Part shown: positions 16,886 through 26,425 of the stretch, one piece after another
Layout: every line of letters begins with the position of its first letter
How positions within the stretch are numbered: the stretch's first letter is position 1
NCBI GenBank assembly: GCA_944384855.1
Contig: CALWUY010000056.1
Coordinates: 1 to 64,000 of the forward strand
Direction: 5' to 3'
Origin: an uncultured Clostridia bacterium
GTDB lineage: Bacteria; Bacillota; Clostridia; Oscillospirales; Acutalibacteraceae
Length of the DNA stretch: 64,000 bases
Translations under genes and position numbers: made by a program
Notes under the pieces: generated by a model
The model's input: the letters and a program-made list of their open reading frames with translations, nothing else
The model's database searches: none
What the model was told of the DNA's origin: nothing

Positions 16886-18628
16886 TTATTCCTGCTGCTG
16901 TGTAGACGAAATATTTGTCGATTCTTCTGAAGATTCGTTTAAAGAGGATTCACTGTCTTCATCACCTGTATATGAATTGATAAAAAATTCGACCGCTATG
17001 TCGGTACTGACCATTGTGCCGTACTCAGGATATTGGTCAACAACAACACCCGGTTTACTGTCCTCATCATATTTTACATATTCTTTTTCAGTATCTGAAT
17101 TTATAAATTCATACATAAAACCCTGTTTAAGCAGTTCTACAATTGCGGCATCTTTTTCCATACCTATAAGATTCGGCATTTTTATTTGCTGTGGACCCAA
17201 GCTGATTACAAGCTCAATTTTGGTATCTCTCACTACTTCGCTTTTTGCTGCTACCGACTGAGAACATATAGTGCCTTTGGGAAAATCATCGGAATATGCT
17301 TTATCCGTGACAACCAAATCAAACATTTCATATTCGTCGTTTTCGCATATATCGGCATAGTATTTTCCTCTGAATTCAGGAACCGAATACTGTTTTGCAG
17401 TAACTTCTGCGCCGCTGTCAATAGTACCTATCGACTCCACTTTAGGCGGATTTACGGAAGTTTCTTCGCTTGAGGAAGATTCGGTTTTATCAGGAAAAAC
17501 ATCCTCTTTAAAAACCGTAAATATCAGTACTGCCGCAAGGACCAGAAACACCATAGCTGTACACGCTGCTGAAATAACAGCGTATTTTGCCGAACTTGAT
17601 TTTTTGCCGTTTTTTAAATTTTCGGCGGGTTCATTCTGGGTATGCGCACTATGAGCCGGAGAATTCTCGGAAATTTCGGCATAAACAAGTTCATTTTTTA
17701 ACTGTTCAATATTACGCGTACGGTTTTCCGGCAATACCTGAAGTCCGTTAGCTAAAGCTGCCAAAACATGCCTTGGAAGTTCTTCGGCGAATTTCGCCGG
17801 AACGGTCATTGAATCATCGCGCAGCCTCACCAGAGCTTCCGGGGGTGCTATGCCAATAAGTACCCTGAAGAGTACGGCGCACAGTCCGTATACATCTGTG
17901 TAATAGCCGTCATGCATGTTTTCAAATCCGTACAGTTCCACAGGACTGTATCCGGGATATAACTGAGATTCGAGCTCGGAATCATCGTATCTTAATTTTT
18001 TTATACTGTAGTTGGCAATCCGGAGTTTCCCGTCACGGCTCACAATTATATTTTCCGCAGATATGCCTCTATGTATAATATTAAGATCATTCATTCCTTT
18101 TATTGTATCTATCAGAGGCAGAAACAAAGCCCGCGCTTGCTCCCATTTCAATGATCCGCCGTTTTTTTCCAAAAACCGTTCAAGAGTTATACCTGTAATA
18201 TGGGCGGATATGGCATATACAGTGCCGTTTTCCTCAAATACCGACATTACCGGTATGAGAGAAGGAAGTTCACTGCCAATAATGTTTTCGTTTATCTCGG
18301 CAAACTCCATCAAACCTTCGTTAAAAGTGTATTCTCCGCCTTTCACCATGGAAACAGTTTTGTCAGGATTGCGCCTGGCGAATCCTTTTGGGAAATATTC
18401 TTTGATTTCCACAACGGAAGACTCGATGTTATCCCAGCCGATATAGGTTATTGACTCGCCGTTTGCTGAAATCACCTTTCCGACCAGGTATCTGTTATTG
18501 ACCGTAAATTTTACCGGTAATGTGTCTTCAGGATTTTTAGAGGCAGAATCGTACCCGCATACAGGGCAAATTTTTTCTCCCCCGTTATCATTCATACAAC
18601 CAAAGCAAAGTCTTTCGGTATTAATCAT
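16886..18628 (-). CDS. Zinc-ribbon, PASTA-containing Ser/Thr kinase-like protein (probable pseudokinase)
   Basis: 580 residues. Order: zinc ribbon (C8-x2-C11, C21-x2-C24), kinase-like domain (about 45-315), Ser/Ala-rich juxtamembrane part, one membrane helix (about 349-372), Ser/Glu linker, two PASTA domains (about 415-485 and 487-552) and an acidic Ser-rich tail. The ATP-site Lys (K76 in VVEIK) is kept. The catalytic loop reads HRGISAEN, with Gly188 in place of the catalytic Asp, and the DFG position reads ANY (205-207), so both essential Asp residues are gone. It is likely a non-catalytic receptor that senses peptidoglycan through PASTA domains. No PP2C phosphatase gene is adjacent. Confidence 0.85.
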   Translation of the reverse strand: MINTERLCFGCMNDNGGEKICPVCGYDSASKNPEDTLPVKFTVNNRYLVGKVISANGESITYIGWDNIESSVVEIKEYFPKGFARRNPDKTVSMVKGGEYTFNEGLMEFAEINENIIGSELPSLIPVMSVFEENGTVYAISAHITGITLERFLEKNGGSLKWEQARALFLPLIDTIKGMNDLNIIHRGISAENIIVSRDGKLRIANYSIKKLRYDDSELESQLYPGYSPVELYGFENMHDGYYTDVYGLCAVLFRVLIGIAPPEALVRLRDDSMTVPAKFAEELPRHVLAALANGLQVLPENRTRNIEQLKNELVYAEISENSPAHSAHTQNEPAENLKNGKKSSSAKYAVISAACTAMVFLVLAAVLIFTVFKEDVFPDKTESSSSEETSVNPPKVESIGTIDSGAEVTAKQYSVPEFRGKYYADICENDEYEMFDLVVTDKAYSDDFPKGTICSQSVAAKSEVVRDTKIELVISLGPQQIKMPNLIGMEKDAAIVELLKQGFMYEFINSDTEKEYVKYDEDSKPGVVVDQYPEYGTMVSTDIAVEFFINSYTGDEDSESSLNESSEESTNISSTQQQE

Positions 18629-18658
18629 ATATAACCTCCGAAATTAGCATTATTTTTT

Positions 18659-18687
18659 AGTATAACACATTAAGCAAGAAATTTCAA
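18659..18687 (-). promoter_or_regulatory. Sigma-A promoter of the pseudokinase gene
   Basis: Minus strand: TTGAAA (18682-18687), 17-base spacer, TATACT (18659-18664), about 30 bases before the start codon. Confidence 0.65.
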
Positions 18688-18691
18688 TAGG

Positions 18692-18739
18692 ATATATCTA
18701 GGCTGCTAAACGGCAATATATCTAGGCTGCTAAACGGCA
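18692..18739. repeat. Perfect tandem duplication of a 24-bp unit
   Basis: Two identical, adjacent 24-bp copies (18692-18715 and 18716-18739) containing TATCTAGGCTGCTAAACGGC. They begin 4 bases upstream of the pseudokinase -35 box, a position typical of activator-binding sites. No other copy was noticed in the window. Confidence 0.9.
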
Positions 18740-18921
18740 CCATTAAAAAAATAAAAAGCGAAGAAACAGTTTTTACTTCAAAAACAGCTCTTTTTAAAAT
18801 TATGTAACTATTATACATATATTTATGATTATTTCAATTGTTATTTGCCGACATAAAGGAAAAAATATTTATATATTAACCAAATACGAAATATTATACA
18901 AATATGAGGTGTATTTACAAT

Positions 18922-19779
18922 ATGAAAAATATAAAGCTAAAAAAAATAGCAACCGATATTATATTTTATATATTAGGAAGTTTCATATATTCAATAGCAG
19001 TTACGGGATTTATATCAGCCAATCAGATTTCTCCCGGCGGATTTACCGGTATTACAACACTTTTAAACTACCTGTTTGCTCTACCGAGCGGTATTATATT
19101 GTTTATACTGAATATACCTGTTCTCATATTGGGATTTATTAAATTCGGCGGGTATTTTATAATAAAAACTTCGATCGCGACCCTGACAGTTTCTTTTGCA
19201 CTGACTGTTACTGACCTGACGGTTCCGGAATTTACAATCGATAAGGTTTTGGCATCGGTGTTCGGCGGACTTTTAATGGGATTAGGACTCAGCCTGATAA
19301 TGCTGAGGGGCGCCACAACCGGCGGAGTGGATATCATAGCAAAATTAATTAATAAACGCTTCAGACATCTGACGGTAGGCAGAATAATACTGTTAATAGA
19401 CGCGGTAGTAATAACAGTAGCATCTTTGGTTTACAGAAATATTGAAAGTGCTCTTTACTCTGTGATCTCAATGTATGTATCATCTACCATAATGGACAAA
19501 GTTCTGTACGGAGCGGATAAAGGCAAGATGATTTATGTTGTTACTTCACACGCAGATGAGATATGTCGCGATATAAACAGTATTATTCACAGAGGCATAA
19601 CCAAATTATCTGCCAAAGGAGGATATACCGATAAGGAACGCAGCCTGCTTTTATGCACGGTCAGAAGATACGAAGTCTCCGGAGTATATGACGTGATAAA
19701 TAAATACGACAAAAACGCATTTATAGTTGTAAGCGATGCCGGAGAAATAATCGGCGAGGGGTTCAAAGGATTTTCATAA
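18922..19779 (+). CDS. YitT family membrane protein
   Basis: 285 residues. DUF161 membrane part with five to six helices (GFISANQISPGGFTGITTLL, FGGLLMGLGLSLIMLRGATTGGVDIIAKLI) followed by a cytoplasmic DUF2179 domain (about 215-283, MIYVVTSHADEICRDIN... RGITKLSAKGGYTDKE). The transport substrate of the family is not established. ATG 18922 follows GAGGTG at 18906-18911; an ATG at 18904 overlaps that site. Codon use is ordinary. It is divergently oriented to the pseudokinase gene across a 290-base spacer holding the 24-bp tandem repeat. Confidence 0.85.
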   Translation: MKNIKLKKIATDIIFYILGSFIYSIAVTGFISANQISPGGFTGITTLLNYLFALPSGIILFILNIPVLILGFIKFGGYFIIKTSIATLTVSFALTVTDLTVPEFTIDKVLASVFGGLLMGLGLSLIMLRGATTGGVDIIAKLINKRFRHLTVGRIILLIDAVVITVASLVYRNIESALYSVISMYVSSTIMDKVLYGADKGKMIYVVTSHADEICRDINSIIHRGITKLSAKGGYTDKERSLLLCTVRRYEVSGVYDVINKYDKNAFIVVSDAGEIIGEGFKGFS

Positions 19780-19810
19780 GGCAATTCTTGTGTATGCCAC
19801 TCAAAAATAT

Positions 19811-19839
19811 TTGACTTTTCACTCAATATAAAATATAAT
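19811..19839 (+). promoter_or_regulatory. Sigma-A promoter upstream of ymdB
   Basis: TTGACT (19811-19816), 17-base spacer, TATAAT (19834-19839), about 30 bases before the ymdB start. Confidence 0.75.
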
Positions 19840-19869
19840 ATTTGTGTTTAGAGTTATCGGAGGTGGGTT

Positions 19870-20649
19870 ATGCGTCTGTTGGCGGTTGGTGATGTTTGTG
19901 GAGATGCAGGTTGTGAATATGTACAGAAAATTCTGCCTTTGATCAAGAAAAACAAAAAAATCGATGCTGTGATAATAAACGGTGAAAACTCGTCGCAGGA
20001 TAACGGGATAACCCCTCAGAGCGCACGATTTTTATTTAACTGCGGCGCAGATATTATAACCGGCGGAAATCATTCGGCAAGGCACAGCGAAATAAACTCG
20101 TATGCTGAAAATAACCCTTTTTTGCTTCGGCCGCATAATATACCGGATATTCAGTTCGGCTCAGGATACTGTCTCGCCGATTTCGGATACTGCTCGTTGG
20201 CGGTAATAAATCTTTCGGGAAAAATATATCTTGATTCTCTGAACGCGCAGAATCCTTTTGAAGCGGCTGACAAACTTTTGGAAAAAGCAGCAGCAGATCA
20301 CGCGGACGCAGTTGTTGTGGATTTTCATGCTGAGGCTACAAGCGAAAAGCGTGCCTTAGGACTGTATCTTGACGGTAAAGTTTCCGCTTTTTTCGGCACA
20401 CACACCCATGTTCAGACTGCTGACGAACAGATTTTGCCGGGAGGTACCGGTTATATAACAGATCTCGGGATGACCGGACCGATAAATTCAGTTTTGGGTG
20501 TAAAAAGCGAGATTATTATTAACCGACTTAAGTCAAACGATATGTCAAAATTCATTTTTGCGCAGGGAGAATGTTTTTTTTGCGGCTGTATATTTGATAT
20601 AGATATAAAAACCGGTAAAACCGTCGATATAGAAAGAATTTGTATTTAA
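19870..20649 (+). CDS. ymdB: YmdB-type metallophosphoesterase (TIGR00282 family)
   Basis: 259 residues. Metal-binding motifs: GDVCGDAG (7-14), NGENSS, GGNHSARHSE, VVVDFHAEATSEKRALG and FFGTHTHVQTADEQILPGGTGYITDLGMTG, all diagnostic of YmdB. The Bacillus enzyme hydrolyses 2',3'-cyclic nucleotides and influences motility and biofilm decisions. The ribosome binding site GGAGGTG is strong. The next gene, an SBP lipoprotein, begins directly after the stop codon. rny (RNase Y), the common neighbour, is not present here. Confidence 0.88.
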   Translation: MRLLAVGDVCGDAGCEYVQKILPLIKKNKKIDAVIINGENSSQDNGITPQSARFLFNCGADIITGGNHSARHSEINSYAENNPFLLRPHNIPDIQFGSGYCLADFGYCSLAVINLSGKIYLDSLNAQNPFEAADKLLEKAAADHADAVVVDFHAEATSEKRALGLYLDGKVSAFFGTHTHVQTADEQILPGGTGYITDLGMTGPINSVLGVKSEIIINRLKSNDMSKFIFAQGECFFCGCIFDIDIKTGKTVDIERICI

Positions 20650-22281
20650 ATGAAAAAAATTTTTCTTAAAAAAGCATTAGCCGTATTATTGCTGCTTATT
20701 ATTTTTTCTTTAAGCGGCTGCAGAAAATCACCGCAGAATGTATCAAGTGAAATTTCATCTGAAACGGTAAAAGACAACGGCAGAAATTATCTTACACTTC
20801 TCTACTCTGCATCGGATACTTTTAATCCGTATACCGCCAAGACCGATATCAACCGGCAGCTTTGCCAGTTGATTTACGACCCGCTGCTCAGCCTTGACAA
20901 TGAGTTCAATCCGGTTTATAAAATTGCCCGATCGGCGGTGGTTTCCGGAAAATCATGCACTGTAAAATTAAACAGTATCCGTTTTTCAGACGGCAGTACT
21001 GTTACCGCTGATGATGTCGTATATTCCTGTAATCTGGCAAAAAGCACTTCAGGTATTTATTCGGCTTCACTTTACGAAGTAAAATCAGTATCCGCAAAAG
21101 ACCAGTCTACCGTATATTTCAGTCTGACAAAGAATGACCCGTATTTTATTAATAATCTCACATTTCCAATCATAAAAGCCGGCAGTGAAAAGATAACCGA
21201 CTCTGACAGTGTTTTGCAGCCTCCTGTAGGCAGCGGTCGTTTTAAGGTCAGTGATGATAAGCTGAGTCTTATTGCCAACGAAAACTACTACGGCAAAACC
21301 GGTAACATCACTGTTATAAGGCTTATCAATGCCCCTGATGAAGAATCGGTCGCACATTATGTTGAGGTCGGCGCTGCCGATATTTATTATACCAGTATTT
21401 CGGACGGAAATCTGATTCGTATGAGCGGAAAGAAAATCAGCATAAATTTAAACAACCTGATTTATATAGGTGTTAACCAGAATTACGGCCCGCTTACAGA
21501 AAGTATGCTGCGCCAGGCAATCTCCACCGGAATTGACCGCAAAAAGATATGCCAGGATTCTTTTTATAATAATGCGATGCCGGCCGAAGGCTTTTTCAAC
21601 CCGGTATGGAATCAGACAAAATCAGTTCAGAATATCCAAACTCAGTCCGATCCTCAAATAACTGTTGAGATTTTGGAGAAAATAGGATATAATAAATTTG
21701 ACAGTAAAAATATTCGTACAAATGAATCTGGAGAAAAACTTTCTTTTACGCTTCTTGTAAACTCAGAGAACCGTATCCGTGCGGTTGCTGCACAACAGAT
21801 AGCATCGCAGCTTAAAGAATACGGAATTTCTGTAACGGTAGTGGAAAAAACTTTTAACGAATATACAGAATGTCTGAAAAAGGGAGATTTTCAACTTTAT
21901 TTAGGCGAAATCAGACTGACTGAAAATATGGATATCTCAAGTTTGGTAACTGAGGGCGGCAGCGCAGCGTACGGACTGAAAACCTCAGACAATAAGGATA
22001 AAGATACTGACAATTCCAAAGACTCTGATGATGACAGCAAGGATCAGACCGATAATCAAGACACGGGCTCTGAGGAAAATCAATGTGCAGTAGTTATCAA
22101 CGGATTTTACGGCGGAAACAATACTATCGCCGACGTTGCATCTGTTCTTCAGACTCAAATGCCGGTAATACCGGTGTGTTATCGTACAGGCGCACTGTTT
22201 TATAATGACAATATTGAAAATATAAATAACCCATCAGCAAGCGATATTTATTTTTCGATTGGATCATATATTTATAAATAA
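20650..22281 (+). CDS. Second orphan peptide-type substrate-binding lipoprotein
   Basis: 543 residues, SBP family 5. Lipobox SLSGC near residue 23; then TFNPYTAKTDINRQLCQLIYDPL, FSDGSTVTADDVVYS, PPVGSGRFKV and LRQAISTGIDRKKI. An Asp/Lys/Ser-rich insert of about 35 residues lies near 445-480 (SKDSDDDSKDQTDNQ), interrupting the C-terminal lobe; such a charged linker is unusual in the family. No permease or ATPase is adjacent. It directly abuts ymdB and is followed 14 bases later by the Asp23 gene, so it probably shares their transcript. Confidence 0.82.
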   Translation: MKKIFLKKALAVLLLLIIFSLSGCRKSPQNVSSEISSETVKDNGRNYLTLLYSASDTFNPYTAKTDINRQLCQLIYDPLLSLDNEFNPVYKIARSAVVSGKSCTVKLNSIRFSDGSTVTADDVVYSCNLAKSTSGIYSASLYEVKSVSAKDQSTVYFSLTKNDPYFINNLTFPIIKAGSEKITDSDSVLQPPVGSGRFKVSDDKLSLIANENYYGKTGNITVIRLINAPDEESVAHYVEVGAADIYYTSISDGNLIRMSGKKISINLNNLIYIGVNQNYGPLTESMLRQAISTGIDRKKICQDSFYNNAMPAEGFFNPVWNQTKSVQNIQTQSDPQITVEILEKIGYNKFDSKNIRTNESGEKLSFTLLVNSENRIRAVAAQQIASQLKEYGISVTVVEKTFNEYTECLKKGDFQLYLGEIRLTENMDISSLVTEGGSAAYGLKTSDNKDKDTDNSKDSDDDSKDQTDNQDTGSEENQCAVVINGFYGGNNTIADVASVLQTQMPVIPVCYRTGALFYNDNIENINNPSASDIYFSIGSYIYK

Positions 22282-22295
22282 CGGGAGGATTTTTT

Positions 22296-22646
22296 ATGGT
22301 GGCTTATGAAACCAGATTAGGAAAAATAGATATATCTCAGGAATATCTTTCAAAACTTATCGGTCATGAGGTAACCTCTTGCTTCGGCGTTGTAGGAATG
22401 GTTCCGAGCGGAAACAAGCAGCGGATTTTCAACAGGATTTCTAAACACGAACCGCTTAACACCGGCATTAAAGTATTCGGCAACAGCGAAAGTATAATTG
22501 TCGAACTTCATATTATGGTTACTTACGGAATGAATATAAACGCAATCGCTACAAGTATAACTGAAAAGGTGAAATATGTTGTTAAAGAAACCGCAGGTAT
22601 TACTGTAGATAAAGTTATAGTCAAAATTGACGGTATTACAGAATAA
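22296..22646 (+). CDS. Asp23/Gls24 family protein (YloU type)
   Basis: 116 residues: GKIDISQEYLSKLIGHEV, CFGVVGM, VELHIMVTYGMNINAIA and VDKVIVKIDGI follow the Asp23/Gls24 pattern. In Firmicutes this protein is almost always encoded just upstream of the fatty acid kinase FakA, as here. The role is not settled; some relatives associate with the membrane or respond to stress. GGGAGG lies 9 bases before the ATG. Part of the plus-strand series leading to recG. Confidence 0.88.
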   Translation: MVAYETRLGKIDISQEYLSKLIGHEVTSCFGVVGMVPSGNKQRIFNRISKHEPLNTGIKVFGNSESIIVELHIMVTYGMNINAIATSITEKVKYVVKETAGITVDKVIVKIDGITE

Positions 22647-22680
22647 ACCTTATACAAGGTTTCTTTAAGGAGTGTTATAA

Positions 22681-24354
22681 TTGATTAACGGCAATACATT
22701 GCGTGACGCCTTGATATCAGCGGCGAATAATCTCGCAAACAACCGCAAACAATGCGATGATTTAAATATATTCCCCGTCCCTGACGGAGATACCGGCACC
22801 AATATGTCCATGACTCTGTCAAATTCGGCAAGAGAACTTGAAAAATTATCAGGAGCAACAGCTGGAAAAATTGCATCTGTAAATGCTTCCGCACTTCTGA
22901 GAGGCGCCAGAGGTAACTCGGGTGTTATTACTTCCCTTTTGTTCCGTGGGTTTGCCAAAGGCATAGGTGACGATGAATTCGTAACTTCCAAAAATCTGGC
23001 CGACGCATTCTGTGCCGGCGTTGAAGCCGCATATAAAGCGGTTATGAAACCTACAGAAGGCACCATTCTTACAGTTGCAAGGGTTGCCTCCGAATATGCC
23101 AAAGCGGCAAATGAAGCCGGAAAAGATGAACTTGAAGTATTTGAATCGGCAATCGAAGGCGCGGAAAAGGCACTGTCTGAAACTCCGGAGCTTTTACCTG
23201 TTCTAAAAAAAGCCGGCGTAGTTGACGCAGGCGGATTTGGATTTGTTTTAATACTCAAGGGAATGCTTTCGGTATTCAAAGACGGTATCATTATCGCATC
23301 CAGCGAAGTTGCCGACAGCGCTGAATCTTATGAAGAAACAAGAAACGCCGCCGGTGAGTTTGACGCTGAAATCACCTTCACTTATTGCACCGAATTTATT
23401 GTGAACCGTGACAGCGAATGTGAAAAGGAACCCTCGGAGCTCAGAAGTTATCTTGAAACCATAGGAGACTGTGTTGTAGTTGTTGACGACGACGAGATAA
23501 TTAAAGTACACGTTCACACCGATCACCCAGGAAATGCGATAGAAAACGCGCTTACCTTCGGTCAGCTGGTACATTTGAAAATCGAGAACATGCGTGATCA
23601 GCACGAAAGAGCAAAGCATGACGCTGACAACGCAAAGAAAAAACCCGCTAAAAGTGCTGACAGAACCGAGGTATATACGCCTGCCGATCCTAAAAATCCC
23701 GTAGGTTTTGTATCGGTTTGCGCCGGAGACGGTTTAGCAGAGCTGTTTAAGGATTTGGGTGTTGACACAATAGTAAGCGGCGGTCAGACAATGAACCCGT
23801 CTACAGATGATATTCTCAAAGCTATTGAGACCACACCCGCGCAGACAGTATTTGTTCTGCCTAACAATAAAAATATAATAATGGCCGCTGAGCAGGCAAT
23901 ACCTATAAGCACGCGAAAAGTAATCGTACTTCATACACGCACTATACCCCAGGGTATAACGGCTATGCTCACTTATGATCCTGACACCGACAATGAATCA
24001 AACGCTATCGCAATGCAGAAAGCGGCCGAGGCAATTGTCACAGGTCAGATTACCTATGCTGCAAGGGACTCTGAATTTGACGGTCACTCCATAAAGAAAG
24101 GTGAACTGATGGCGCTTTTGGGCGGAAAAATTTCTTTTGTGGATACCGACCTTGAAAAAACGGTTATGAAGCTTCTGAAGCAGATGGTCAAGCGAGACAG
24201 CCAGTTTATTACGGTAATTTACGGTGCAGATGTCAGCGAAAGCCAAGCGTCTGCAATCGAAGAGCAGATTACGCAGAAATACGGTTCAAAATCAGAGGTT
24301 ACTGTAATTAACGGCGGCCAGCCCATATATTACTATATAATTTCCGTTGAATAG
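22681..24354 (+). CDS. fakA: Fatty acid kinase subunit A (DAK2 domain, YloV type)
   Basis: 557 residues from a TTG start at 22681, with AAGGAG 10 bases upstream. N-terminal DAK2 nucleotide-binding domain (1-200): NIFPVPDGDTGTNMSMTL (metal-binding Asp cluster), LLRGARGNSGVI, TEGTILTVAR, VDAGGFGFVLIL. Middle domain (about 225-330) with a CTEFIVN and HVHTDHPG segment, and a C-terminal DegV-like lobe (GGQTMNPSTDDIL). FakA phosphorylates fatty acids carried by a FakB protein, feeding exogenous fatty acids into phospholipids. No fakB gene is adjacent. Between yloU and recG, the usual Firmicutes order. Confidence 0.9.
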   Translation: MINGNTLRDALISAANNLANNRKQCDDLNIFPVPDGDTGTNMSMTLSNSARELEKLSGATAGKIASVNASALLRGARGNSGVITSLLFRGFAKGIGDDEFVTSKNLADAFCAGVEAAYKAVMKPTEGTILTVARVASEYAKAANEAGKDELEVFESAIEGAEKALSETPELLPVLKKAGVVDAGGFGFVLILKGMLSVFKDGIIIASSEVADSAESYEETRNAAGEFDAEITFTYCTEFIVNRDSECEKEPSELRSYLETIGDCVVVVDDDEIIKVHVHTDHPGNAIENALTFGQLVHLKIENMRDQHERAKHDADNAKKKPAKSADRTEVYTPADPKNPVGFVSVCAGDGLAELFKDLGVDTIVSGGQTMNPSTDDILKAIETTPAQTVFVLPNNKNIIMAAEQAIPISTRKVIVLHTRTIPQGITAMLTYDPDTDNESNAIAMQKAAEAIVTGQITYAARDSEFDGHSIKKGELMALLGGKISFVDTDLEKTVMKLLKQMVKRDSQFITVIYGADVSESQASAIEEQITQKYGSKSEVTVINGGQPIYYYIISVE

Positions 24355-24387
24355 TATTATCATTTATTCGCTTAAGGAGTGTTTCAA

Positions 24388-26412
24388 ATGTTGACAGCCT
24401 CAACAGATATTCAGTATCTGAAAGGAGTAGGCGAAAAAAAGGCTGTTGCTTTAAGAAAATTGGGCATCGATACTGTCGGTGCCCTTTTGCGTTATTATCC
24501 GCGCGCATATATAGACTGGACTGATATCAGCTTAATCGAAGATGCGCCTTTTTATGAAAATGTATGCATAAAAGCGAGAATTATCACACCGGTTGAATCA
24601 AGAAAAATACGCAGCGGTATGACAATATACCGTTTTACAGTTGAAGATTCATCAGGAACGGCTGAAATTACGCTGTTCAACCGAAGGTTTTTAGCACAAC
24701 AGCTGAGAGTTGAGCGTGAATATCTGTTTTACGGAAAAATTGACGGCGGTTTTTTTACCAAAAAAATGTCGTCGCCCATGATCGCGGAAAACTCTTTCAA
24801 CGGATTGGAACCTGTTTATTCAGTCACCTCTTCCCTCACCTCAAAATCTGTCGAAAAGCTTGTAAGAACAGCATTTGCGGCGGTTAAATTTTCCGAAACT
24901 CTTCCGGAAAGTGTAAAGGAACGCAACGATCTTTGTGATATTAATTTTGCCATAGAAAACATACATTTTCCAAGAACATCGCATGGGCTGCAAAAAGCGG
25001 TTAAGCGTCTTGTGTTTGAAGAACTATTTGTACTACAGGCAGGGCTTGCGTTTTTAAAAAAACGCAATCGGGGAAAGACTGGCTGTATAATCAGAAACGG
25101 TTATTTTGAAGAATTTCAAAAATGCCTTAAATTTGAACTGACTTCGGCTCAAAAACGGGTAGTTAACGAAGCTCTTGCCGATATGGCGTCAGGACGGCCC
25201 ATGAACAGGCTTGTGCAAGGTGACGTGGGTAGTGGAAAGACCGCAGTGGCCTGCGCGCTGATGTATGCCGCCGCTAAAAACGGTTTTCAGTCTGCACTTA
25301 TGGCGCCCACGGAAATCTTAGCCGAACAGCATTACAGCACTTTGGTTTCACTGACGGAAAATTCCGGAATCAAATGTGCCCTTCTCACCGGAGCCCTTAC
25401 AAAAAAGCAAAAAACTTCTGTCAAACTGCTGCTTAAAAACGGTGATATAGATATAATAATAGGCACACACGCCCTGCTTACAGACGATGTTGAGTTCAGA
25501 AATTTAGGTCTTGTAATAACAGACGAACAGCACCGTTTCGGAGTAGCCCAGCGCGGTAAGCTTTCATCAAAAGGAGAAAACCCGCATACACTTGTTATGT
25601 CCGCAACCCCTATACCCAGGACGTTAGGGCTTATAATTTACGGGGATTTGGATATAAGTATTATTGATGAGTATCCAAAAGGCAGACAAAAGGTAAATAC
25701 ATATTGCGTTGACAGTTCTTACCGCGAAAGAATATACAATTATATAAAAAAATTTTTAGATACCGGAAGGCAGGGATATATTGTCTGCCCGCTGGTGGTA
25801 GAAAACGAAACACTGGATATAGCCCCTGCTACAGAGTATTTTGAAAAACTTTCGGCAAATCAGTTTAAAGATTATGCTTTGGGACTTCTTCACGGTAAAA
25901 TGAAGCCTAAAGAAAAAGATGAACTTATGAGAAATTTTGCCGCGGGAAATATACAGCTTTTAATATCCACAACTGTTATTGAGGTTGGAATTGACGTACC
26001 TAACGCGGTAATAATGGTTATAGAAAACGCCGAACGTTTCGGACTTTCACAGTTGCATCAGCTGCGTGGGCGTATCGGACGCGGAAATCACAAATCAGAC
26101 TGTATTTTAATTTCTGACAGCAAATCGGAAGATACAATAAAAAGGCTAAACATAATAAAAAATACCACAGACGGTTTCAAGATAGCCGACGCGGATTTTG
26201 AGCTGAGAGGTCCGGGCGACTTTCTCGGTAAAAGGCAGCACGGACTTCCGGATATGAAAATAGCCGATATATTTGCTGACCGGGATATACTGCATATTGC
26301 AGGTAAAGAGGTTGAAATACTGCTTAAGGATGATCCGAATTTAAAATCCGCTGAAAATGAAGGCTTAAGAGCCGAAATTATTTCGCTGTACAAAAAAATA
26401 AATGAAAATTAG
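24388..26412 (+). CDS. recG: ATP-dependent DNA helicase RecG
   Basis: 674 residues, normal length. Wedge/OB domain first (YLKGVGEKKAVALRKLGI, RYYPRAYIDW), then the helicase core: GDVGSGKTAVA (Walker A), MAPTEILAEQHY, DEQHRFGVAQR (DExH box), SATPIPRTL, TTVIEVGIDVPNA and QLRGRIGRG (motif VI). It remodels stalled forks and Holliday junctions. ATG 24388 is 8 bases after AAGGAG. It follows fakA by 33 bases and its end is close to the flavin reductase start. Confidence 0.95.
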   Translation: MLTASTDIQYLKGVGEKKAVALRKLGIDTVGALLRYYPRAYIDWTDISLIEDAPFYENVCIKARIITPVESRKIRSGMTIYRFTVEDSSGTAEITLFNRRFLAQQLRVEREYLFYGKIDGGFFTKKMSSPMIAENSFNGLEPVYSVTSSLTSKSVEKLVRTAFAAVKFSETLPESVKERNDLCDINFAIENIHFPRTSHGLQKAVKRLVFEELFVLQAGLAFLKKRNRGKTGCIIRNGYFEEFQKCLKFELTSAQKRVVNEALADMASGRPMNRLVQGDVGSGKTAVACALMYAAAKNGFQSALMAPTEILAEQHYSTLVSLTENSGIKCALLTGALTKKQKTSVKLLLKNGDIDIIIGTHALLTDDVEFRNLGLVITDEQHRFGVAQRGKLSSKGENPHTLVMSATPIPRTLGLIIYGDLDISIIDEYPKGRQKVNTYCVDSSYRERIYNYIKKFLDTGRQGYIVCPLVVENETLDIAPATEYFEKLSANQFKDYALGLLHGKMKPKEKDELMRNFAAGNIQLLISTTVIEVGIDVPNAVIMVIENAERFGLSQLHQLRGRIGRGNHKSDCILISDSKSEDTIKRLNIIKNTTDGFKIADADFELRGPGDFLGKRQHGLPDMKIADIFADRDILHIAGKEVEILLKDDPNLKSAENEGLRAEIISLYKKINEN

Positions 26413-26425
26413 GAGAATGATAGCT

